NCBI RefSeq assembly: GCF_030445035.2
Contig: NC_080677.1
Coordinates: 62,001 to 126,000, forward strand
Reading direction: 5' to 3'
Length of the DNA: 64,000 bases
From: Dasypus novemcinctus
Taxonomy: Eukaryota > Chordata > Mammalia > Cingulata > Dasypodidae
Shown: in pieces, positions 56,939 to 64,000 of the stretch
Layout: each line of letters begins with the position of its first letter
Numbering within the stretch: the first letter of the stretch is position 1
Made by a program: the position numbers and the translations under genes
The notes under the pieces: generated by a model
Database searches by the model: none
What the model was told of the DNA's origin: nothing
The model's input: only the letters and a program-made list of their open reading frames with translations

Positions 56939-58083
56939 ACTCCTGTAGCAGTTTGATATTGTTTATGAATTTCAAAAATAGATATTGGATTATGTTTGCA
57001 AACTGGTCTGTTCCTCTGGGTGTATTAGATTGTATTAAATTCAGAAGTTGCACTTTTACTTGATTAATTAATGATTAAGGCTTCGATTGGGCATCATCAG
57101 GTTGTAAAATGACTCGGCAGAGGAGTTATTTGGAATTTTTTGATGCTAGAGCCCTGAGAAGTAAATGCACAGGAGAAGACCACAGAGGAACAGCGAGGGC
57201 TCTGAAGACACAGCAGAGGCCCCAGGGAGAGAGAGAGCCTGAGAGCTACAGCTGACCTCGTGAGTGAGCAGAGCCCAGAGAGGAACCAGCCCCAGGAGAG
57301 AGATAAGACTGATCCCAGCCTACAGCTGAGATTAGAAGAAGCTGGGACCACGGAGCCTTAGGAGGAAGGGGAAGGCTGGACCCTTGCAGATGTCAGCAAC
57401 CATTTTGTTTTAACACACGTGCAACAGACTTTGGTGAGGGAAATAACTTATGTTTTATGGCCTGGTAACTAAATTCCTACTGTGAGGAACAAAGATTAGT
57501 TTAGTTTTCACATAAAGGAAGAAAATATTGATTAATGTAACCTGGCAGCCTACTGCCTCAGTCTCCCACACCGGGTTAAACAGCAACAAAGGAAACCAGC
57601 TTAAGCCAGTCCCATAGGCAGTAAAAAAGATGCCCCAGAAAGATCTAAGTCAATACCAATTCAGCACTAAATTCCATTCCTTATTTGGCAAAGGGGAGCA
57701 GATAAAAACTAAAATGGTTGGAATGTGATGGGGGAAGCAGTTAATCACAAACTTTTGCACATGTAAGTTAGATCTTCTCGGATAGGCTGTAACTTCTGAA
57801 GTATCCAATCTATGGAGAAACAAAGGAAGCTCTTGCGTGCTAGGCTTAGGGGTATAAATTGTGTCATTTTCCTTTGTTTGGGGTGCCAGCCATGTTTTCT
57901 GGTTGTGCGCCCCTTCTTGCAAGATTGAGAATAAATTCTTTTCTTTTCCAAAATCGGGTGAGCCTTATTTTCTTCCAGAAGAAGATTTCTTTCTAACACT
58001 ACCCCAAATAAATACCCTTTCTAAAAGCCAACAGATTTCTGGTATTTTGCATCAGCACCCCTTTGGCTGACTAATACAACTCC
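56939..58083 (+). mobile_element. MaLR/ERVL-like solo LTR, 5-bp duplication, carrying a nested LTR
   Basis: LTR parts 56944-57480 and 58003-58078. It starts tgtagcagtttgatattg, ends ggctgactaataca; actcc flanks both sides (56939-56943, 58079-58083). The 518-bp LTR at 57481-57998 interrupts it just before the polyadenylation signal, which lies at ~58006 (ccccaaataaata). Confidence 0.9.
57477..58002 (+). mobile_element. ERV1-like solo LTR (518 bp), 4-bp duplication, nested
   Basis: LTR 57481-57998 starts tgtgaggaacaaag, ends tttctttctaaca, with ctac at 57477-57480 and 57999-58002. TATA box tataaa at 57853-57858 and AATAAA at 57930-57935. It differs from the 46927 LTR in sequence, so two class I LTR families are present. 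No internal genes. Confidence 0.9.
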
Positions 58084-58144
58084 TAACATGGGAATCAGAC
58101 AGGTGAAAACACCCCAACCCTGATTTCTACCAGGATGACCCTGC

Positions 58145-58295
58145 TCATCTGCTAACTCTTCATCCCATAACAACCCTACCAGGTGGAAATTTATTGCCCC
58201 ATTTTACTGATGAGCAAATTAAGGCACATAGTTCAAGTTTACCTGGAGAGCAAAGGGGCAGAGCCAGGATTTAAACATGGTCTTTCTCTATGGTT
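58145..58295 (-). mobile_element. MIR SINE
   Basis: cataacaaccctaccaggtg, ccattttactgatgagcaaa, ttaaggcacatagttcaag and cagagccaggatttaaac follow the antisense MIR order well. Confidence 0.7.
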
Positions 58296-58355
58296 TGTAA
58301 ATTTGTGCTGCTAACTGCTCATTATCCTTGTCAATTTTCTAGTGCCTGTCGGGTC

Positions 58356-58357
58356 CT

Positions 58358-58390
<33 letters not shown>
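58356..58390 (+). repeat. (CA)n microsatellite
   Basis: About 16 CA units with one CG interruption. Confidence 0.9.
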
Positions 58391-58739
58391 CTTTGGAGAG
58401 CATTTAAGATAACTCTCACCAATCCTATCCAGACAGGCATCATTCATTTTTATGAGAGGATATTAAGCTGTCCTCTCTGAGCCTGTCATATTGTTTACCT
58501 GAATGTGTCATACCCTCTGGCAATTCACCTAGAACAAGCTTCCTGAAATCCTATTCCTGTTAACCCTTTGGCAACATCCGGCAGTTGCATTGTGCTGTAT
58601 ACCTGGCTTGAGGTTTTTTCGTCTTTTTTTATTAGAACGCCCTGGGACCCAGCTTCCCACGCCCTTGGATCAAGGTCAGCTCAGAACCCCCCGCGGCTCA
58701 CTACCTCGACCCTGAGTACGAGTTGCTGTCACCTCCAGG

Positions 58740-59352
58740 TTCAGGCCAGTCTCCTCACTGCTCTTCTAGCCCTAGCCTTGCCCTCAGCCCTTCCCACCTG
58801 GCCCCACTCTGTTTCCCACACAGCAGTCGGAGTGATCCTGAGAAAGCATAAACCAGACCATGTATTTTTCAGTGCGGAATCCTCAAAGGGCACCCCATTT
58901 CTCTCAGAATTAAACCCAACCTTCCTAGGATGGACTACAAGTTCAGACCCACTTCCTCTTGGAATCCCCTTCCTACCACCTTGTTGGGGAGCAGCCACAA
59001 GCCCCTGTCTGCCCCTGCCCCATGGCCGGTGATGAAAATCCTGTTAGCCCCCTCCCCCAACCCTCTGCTCCTGGCAATTTACCACCGGGGGCTGGCCTGA
59101 CACTCCTGCTGCCAACAGCACTCAGCCTTACCTCCCAATTGCTTTACACAATTCAGTTTTCCTCCTGGCACTTACCACCACCTGACATTTACATATCTAT
59201 TTATTGATCCTAATTATCTGTCACCTCTCACTAGATGGGAATGTACGAAGAAAGGACAGCCACCGTGCCTATTTTATTCACTGCTGTATCCCCAGTGCCC
59301 AGAACAGTGCCTGGCCCAAAGTGCATGTAGGAAAGTATTTGTCGAATTATTG
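58740..59352 (+). mobile_element. L2 LINE 3' region
   Basis: cactctgtttcccacacagc, ctggcacttaccaccacctg, acatatctatttattgatcc, ttcactgctgtatccccagt, cagaacagtgcctggcccaa and gtatttgtcgaattattg match the L2 3' end in order. Fairly long for this ancient element. It explains the open frame at 58568-59032. Confidence 0.8.
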
Positions 59353-60018
59353 AAATACGAGTTCTTTGTTCCAGTGGACTCAAGGTAGAGCAGAGCTGAG
59401 TTCTGCAGGGAGAGAAAGGTGGGGGAGGTCAGGCCCAGCCTCTCCTTCATTTGCTTCATTTGGCAGCACAAAGACCCAGGTTCCGGAGCCTTCCAGCCCC
59501 AGCAACAGCCCAGCAGGCCTGGGGCTCATCCAGCCCTGCTCCAAGCAGCATGTCAGAGGATTTCTTGCAACCCCAGTAATATCGTCCCTGAGAACTGTAA
59601 AGACAAGTTTCTTTGTTTTATGACTCCGCCAGCGATATTTGTGTGTCCTTATGGATTTGTGCTCCAAGGACACAGCCTGGCTGGCTGCCCCCTTACCCCA
59701 GTCTCCACCAGGCCAAGCAGCCAGCACATCGTTTAGAAATTAGGCAGCGGGCACATGGGAGCGGCATTAGACTCCAGGGGCAAAGGGGCATTTGAACTTG
59801 GGAAAGCATTGTTAATATCAGAGTTTTGAAAAACAATTACAGGAAGTTTAACTCAGCAAAACAATCTTTTCTGGAGGAGATACAGAGGCTGGTTGGAGGG
59901 GACTATGCCATGAGTTCCGCAAAATTTTCAACATATTATAAAAACATAATTTGCATCTAAATGCATAGTAAACACATGCCAAAGTTGTATTTTAACCCAT
60001 TAAAGAGGGAAGTGGTAG
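59353..60018. other. Single-copy-looking sequence
   Basis: No repeat or exon recognised despite overlapping open frames on both strands at 59380-59736. Confidence 0.4.
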
Positions 60019-60469
60019 GGTGATGTTCTAGTTTGCTAACCTGCTCAAGGCAGATACCATGACATGTGCTGGCCTTAACAATGGGAATTTACTAGCTTAC
60101 AAGCTCACAGTTCTGAGGCTGAAAAAAATGTCTAAACCAAGGCATTATCAGGCAATGCTTTCTTCCCAAAGACTGGCCAGTGGCCACCCTGGACCCCTGT
60201 CACCTGGCAAGGCACATGGTGGCGTCTGCTGGTCTCTCACTTCTCTTCCGGGCTTCGCTGCCGTCAGCTTCTTGCTTCTGAGACTCTCTCTTCCTCTGAA
60301 TTTCATTCTCTTACAAAGGACGCCAGCGAGGGCTTAAGGCCCACCCTCAACGAGGTGGGCCGCGTCTTAATTGAAGATCCTCCTTACAATGGCCCACACC
60401 CACAGGAATGGATTAACCTCAAGAACATGTTTTCCTGGGGTGCTTGCAGCTTCAAACCATCACAGGTGA
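60019..60469 (-). mobile_element. MaLR/ERVL-like solo LTR, antisense, perfect 5-bp duplication
   Basis: LTR 60024-60464: plus-strand ends tgttctagtttgctaac and ttcaaaccatcaca; ggtga flanks both sides (60019-60023, 60465-60469). On the minus strand the 3' end reads caaactagaaca, the family end. It is the best reference for the split copy at 10465-11983 and the fragment at 31612-32010. Confidence 0.88.
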
Positions 60470-60494
60470 CAAAGCTGCTTCAAAGAGAGTGCAC

Positions 60495-60560
60495 GTCGTT
60501 CTTGCTTTGGCAGCACATGTGCAAAGACAATATGGGCAATGGATAGATATAAAAACAAAC
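60495..60560 (+). pseudogene. U6 snRNA 5'-end chimeric retropseudogene (tentative)
   Basis: ttcttgctttggcagcacat at ~60501-60520 matches the 5' stem-loop of U6 snRNA (cttgcttcggcagcacat) with a mismatch in the loop. The match stops after ~25 nt, then A-rich unrelated sequence follows. U6 5' ends fused to other transcripts are known products of L1 template switching. No U6 promoter can be claimed. Confidence 0.5.
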
Positions 60561-61018
60561 AGACCTCTTGGAATGAGATTGATAAATTAGATAGGAAACT
60601 GGTTAAGGTTCCAGCACTAGCAGGGGTCATTTACGTTTTCACAGGAGGAGATCGTCTGTATCTTCCCTGGGGAAAAAAGGTTTCATCTGTATATAAACCA
60701 TCGCTGCTTAGCTTTCTACAAGTTAACATCTGCCCCTAAAGAGTTGTAAAATGTCCTAATTAATTGTAAATAGTAAGTCAAAGTTATTAGAGTCCCCTGG
60801 CTGGCGCCAGGCTAGTTAGGCAGAGCTCTAGTGTGACAATGAAGGTCACAGGCATCTCTTTCATCTCACTTGCAGATTTTGGGGATTTTTTTTTACCAGG
60901 TAGAATCTGGTGGTGCATGTTTTATGTTCACCAAAAGTGTTCATGGGTTGAAGGCTGGGGAAGTGTTTGGGATTGAGCTCAGGTGGCATCCCTTGCCCAT
61001 GACCGGAGTCAGGAGTGG
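60561..61018. other. Single-copy-looking sequence
   Basis: No repeat or gene recognised. Confidence 0.35.
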
Positions 61019-61384
61019 CTCTGTGTCCTTTTTTTATTTTTTAAATATTTATTTCTCTCCCCTTGTCCCCGCCCCAGTTGTCTGCTCTCTCTGTCCATTC
61101 GCTGTGTGTTCTTCTGTGACCACTTCTATTCTTATCAGTAGTACCGGGAATTTGTGTTTCTTTTTGTTGCGTCATCTTGTTGTGTCAGCTCTCCGTGTGT
61201 GTGACACCATTCTTAGGCAGGCTGCACTTTCTTTTGCGCTCGGTGGCTCTCCTTACAGGGCACACTCCTTGCACGTGGGACACTCACGGGTCAAGGAGGC
61301 CCGGGGTTTGAACCGCGGATCTCCCATGTGGTAGGCGGACGCCCTAACCACTGGGCCAAGTCGGATTCCCCCTCTGTGTCCTTT
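61019..61384 (-). mobile_element. DAS-type SINE, antisense, 13-bp target duplication, internal deletion of its own
   Basis: Body 61032-61371 flanked by ctctgtgtccttt at 61019-61031 and 61372-61384. Retains gcgtcatcttgttgtgtcag but lacks ~60 bp of the GC-rich middle (cttgcacgtgggacactcac). Its 3' body (tccattcgctgtgtgttctt) resembles the tRNA-Ala-like head subfamily while its head matches the main subfamily. Confidence 0.92.
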
Positions 61385-61800
61385 ATGCTCCTCTATTTTT
61401 GCACCCTTGTCTCTGCACTCAGCACTCTATGATAGTTGTTGAAGTGACTATCTTTCCCTCCAGACTCTAGGCACAGAGCTTTCTTGTCCATCTCTGCATC
61501 CTTAGCTTCCAACCCAGGGCCTGGGACATCTCAAAGTTCAAAAAATGGTTAAATTATTGCATAATTGAGATGGGTTCTGAGCGGAGCTGTGAAAAAATGT
61601 GGCGGTGACCAGGAGAAAATGGGCATGCAAAGGCGGGTCAGGGTTAGAGGAGCACTGCAAACGCAAGGAGCAGTTCGCTTCCTCAGGCGGGATGGCCTAC
61701 TTCAAGGAGGGACCAGTTGTGACGGAGTCCAGGGAGGCAGGCCAGCGGGCTTTGGGCATAAAAAGCACCCCAGGCCCCAGTTCTCTGACAGCTAAATGAA
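61385..61800. other. Sequence upstream of the CpG island
   Basis: Becomes progressively richer in G. No repeat recognised, and no exon. May include distal promoter sequence of the gene at 62.5 kb. Confidence 0.35.
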
Positions 61801-62416
61801 AGGGGAGACAGCCTCCCTCGCCCTCCGGCTGTTCTTCCCCGTCACACGCGGATCGAGTGCACGCCGCGGTTCACAGGCGCCGGAGGGAGAATAGGAACGC
61901 CGGTGCTCAGAAGGCGCGGGAGAAATGGGTCTGGCTCCAGCTGTGCCTCTGCCAGCGCGCCTCGCCGCGGAGGCTTGGCCTCCTTTAAAACCCCTCCTGG
62001 GTCCCCCTGGGAGGCGGAGGGTCTCCCGCGGGGCAAGGGAGGCCAGGCCCTTCCTCTCGAGCTCCCTGCGGCCGCCTCTCCGACCTGTTACCCACAGCCC
62101 CGCGTCGGGCGCCCGCGAGCGCCTCGCCAGCCCCGAACCCCAAGTGCGCGCGGGGCGCGGGGGGCGGCCGGCGGGCGCGCGTCTCGGGGCTCTGCGGCCA
62201 CGCCCCCGGCCCAGCCGCGCGCCGGAGCCTCCCGCTGTCGGGCCCGCGGGCGCGCGCCCAGGAGGGCGTGCCGGCGGGAGCGCGCGCGGGGCGGGGCCGG
62301 GCCGGGGCGCGGGGCGGGGCCGGGGGGGGAGGGCTGCGCGGCGCCTGCCGGCCCGGGCTCTGCCGCTCGCGCCCCTGCGCTCGCCGGCCGGGGCTGGGGC
62401 TCGCCGCGCGCGCGCC

Positions 62417-62437
62417 ATGTGGGGGCCGAGCCGCTGA
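62417..62437 (+). CDS. Short upstream ORF (6 codons)
   Basis: ATG at 62417 encodes MWGPSR then TGA, ending 51 bp before the main start at 62489. If the transcript starts upstream, this uORF could reduce translation of the main frame. Its context (gcgccATGt) is weak to moderate. Effect is inference. Confidence 0.4.
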   Translation: MWGPSR

Positions 62438-62488
62438 CCCGCGCCGGGGACCGAGGGCCGGGCGCGCCGGAGCGGACGCGGCGGCGTC

Positions 62489-62542
62489 ATGAGCCGCCTG
62501 CCCGGGCGGGCGGCCGCGCTGCTGCTCGGGCTGCTGGTGGAG
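62489..62542 (+). CDS. First coding exon, 5' part of a probable secreted or membrane protein gene (partial)
   Basis: ATG at 62489 (G at -3) opens a frame MSRLPGRAAALLLGLLVE that fits a signal peptide: a short basic start (two Arg), then a hydrophobic AAALLLGLLV core. After codon 18 a good donor GAG|gtaggc occurs at 62543, so the exon probably ends in phase 0 and translation continues in an exon outside the window. The position in the centre of a CpG island supports a real first exon. I do not recognise the gene. Reading on past the donor gives a 210-codon frame that is most likely intronic, since it is only GC-rich low-complexity sequence. Confidence 0.6.
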
Positions 62543-64000
62543 GTAGGCGCGGGGCCGCCCGGGCGCCCTCGGAGGCGCTCCCGGAGCCGGAACAATGCGG
62601 GGAGCCGAGGGGGCGGCGGGCGGAGGCGCCCCGGGGCACGCTTGGGGAGAGCCGGGGAGGCCGCGCGGCCGGAGCCACAGCCCGGACCTGCGCGCGTCCC
62701 GGCGACGTGGAGGGCGGTGGGACCCGCTGGCGGGCGCGCGGGCCCCTGCCGCCCCTGCCCGCCGCCGCCGCCCCCAGCCCCCGCGGAGCCTAGCGCTGGC
62801 GCGGCTCGCTCGCGCCGGGAGGACTCGGGGGTCACCTTTGTGCGCAGCACCCCTCCCCCGCGTGGCGGGCCCGGGGTGGGCTGGGGGTGCTCGGGGACCC
62901 CGGGAGCAGCGCCGGGTGGAGGGCCCCGGGTGCCAATGACTCGGGGTGGAAGTGTCGGCCGGAGGTTAGGGGGTGCCAGCGGGCCAAGTTGGGAAATGTC
63001 ACGGGAGTGCCAGGGAAATACCAGGCAAGAGCGAGAGGAGGGAGAATTTCTGTTTGTGAAAACGAAACAGTCTTCAGATGCGAGAGGAAAATTCCACGTA
63101 GAGCTGGGGTGGAGGATGTGAGACGCTGAAGCCGAGAGAGGGAACTTGTTGAGCCGACTGAGGGTGGCAGCGCCCGGCGGTGACAGCCAGCCTCGTGGGA
63201 GCCGGGCTGGCCCGGGTGGGAAGTGGCACCCTCCGATGGAGGGCCCACCCCTTCTTGCTAAAGCGCGTCCTTTTAAAATTGGGTCCGAATTGGGGCTTGT
63301 TCCAATTCTCTACTCGGTTTAGTTATTTTGAAGGAAATTTGCATTAAATTAATGAAGTCCGAGTAAATGGCTTGTGAGGGGTAACTTAGGTCTCTTTCCG
63401 TTCTTGGGTATTTGAGTGGGTTCTGAAACTCTTCTCTAAAAGGCAGAGGTGAATGCTGGAAATGGCTACTTGTACTCTCCAATTACTTATTAAATGTTTA
63501 AGTTGTTAAGCAATTATTAAAAATAATTGACACAAAATGTTGGCAGGAGGAGGGTGGAGGAGGTTGGGAGGGAAATCTTACCTCCCCTGGAAGGACAGTA
63601 GATGGAGAAGTTTTCTCCTTGTCCAGGCACTGACATGGCAAAGACTTCCTGTTTCTGTTGGAAACGTCCCTCTGGCTTGGTATTTAATGTTTCTGTGGAG
63701 TGCCTCTTGCTTGCATTCTTTCCATTTGCTCAGAATTTGAAAACCTTAGGAATCACATCCCCTCGGTGACTCACCAGGGAGAACAACGAAGTGAATCAGA
63801 CCACGACCGACAGAAAAAACAGCTGTGGGTGTGCCCTGCTCCTTTCCACCTTGGCAAGCAGGCCCCCTCCCCATTATTTTTTTCACCAGACCTTGATGAA
63901 ATTATCTACCTGCCTCTGTTCTGTGTTCAGTTATCTTCTCCTGCTGTGATACCCTGCCCCGAATAGAGCCTCAACGGCCTCGAGAATTCACTCCTTTCTG
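62543..64000 (+). other. Probable first intron (5' part)
   Basis: Starts at the GT donor. GC-rich until about 63250, then AT-rich ordinary sequence. No second exon, repeat or acceptor with an open exon is convincing before the window ends. Confidence 0.5.

Larger units (their letters stand above)
61800..63010 (+). promoter_or_regulatory. CpG island promoter of a plus-strand gene
   Basis: Very high GC with dense CpG, peaking at 62100-62800. Multiple GC boxes (ggggcggggcc) lie at about 62288-62335, 60-200 bp upstream of the first start codons. No TATA box is evident. This is the typical architecture of a widely expressed or developmental gene with dispersed initiation. The transcription start is probably between 62330 and 62410 by inference. 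Confidence 0.8.

Noticed and set aside
58568..59032. 154-codon plus-strand frame
   Set aside because: It overlaps an L2 3' region and has no start or splice support.
61792..62850. 352-codon minus-strand and 296-codon plus-strand frames in the CpG island
   Set aside because: Arg/Ala/Pro/Gly-rich translations of GC-rich DNA on both strands, low complexity, not consistent with a protein. The short exon at 62489-62542 is the only one with start, leader and donor.
62543..63121. Continuation of the 62489 frame to 210 codons as one exon
   Set aside because: The frame passes a good donor and becomes low-complexity GC-rich sequence, so intron is more likely. Transcript data could overturn this.

Overview
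This window is vertebrate, almost certainly xenarthran (armadillo-like) nuclear DNA. The main evidence is the repeat content. Thirteen copies of a tRNA-derived SINE of the armadillo DAS type are present, each with a tRNA-like Pol III head, a unique body, an (AATA)n/poly(A) tail and, for twelve of them, matching direct repeats of 9-18 bp. The window also holds about nine LTRs of one MaLR/ERVL-like family (TG...CA ends; seven have a 5-bp target duplication, one of them with a mismatch), many L1 pieces, and old eutherian repeats (MLT1, L2, MIR, MER5A-like). No long multi-exon coding gene can be read; most long open frames are by-products of SINEs, LTRs, L1s or the minisatellite.

Layout. 1-8.3 kb: DAS SINEs, a decayed class I (gamma-like) endogenous retrovirus pol with two LTRs inserted in it, an L1 3' end and an MLT1. 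8.3-18.9 kb: mostly single-copy sequence, an LTR split by two SINEs, then an L1 ORF2/3'UTR block interrupted by two SINEs and an antisense L1 piece. 18.9-23.2 kb: the most unusual part, a CpG-rich block with promoter-like CCAAT and GC boxes joined to a ~2.67-kb, ~90-copy, 29-bp minisatellite. 23.2-33.8 kb: MLT1, three LTRs, antisense L1M and SINEs. 33.8-36.8 kb: a 2.96-kb poly(A)-tailed insertion with a 14-bp target duplication and no ORF. 41.5-46.6 kb: antisense L1 sequence, including an L1 in which ORF1 runs straight into the ORF2 reverse transcriptase. 46.6-61.4 kb: nested LTR/SINE structures, L1M, L2, MIR and a U6-like chimera. 61.8-63.0 kb: a strong CpG island with a convincing first coding exon (a start codon, a hydrophobic signal-peptide-like stretch and a splice donor) of a plus-strand gene whose body lies beyond the window.

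The window therefore reads as gene-poor flanking sequence ending at the 5' end of a gene near 62.5 kb. The nested insertions give a relative timeline: ERV pol and ancient L1M/L2/MIR first, then the MaLR-like LTRs, then two ERV1-like solo LTRs and the DAS SINEs, with one SINE subfamily (sharing a ~45-bp internal deletion) among the youngest. Family names come from recognition by eye, not from a database search; boundaries with quoted duplications are exact, others are approximate.
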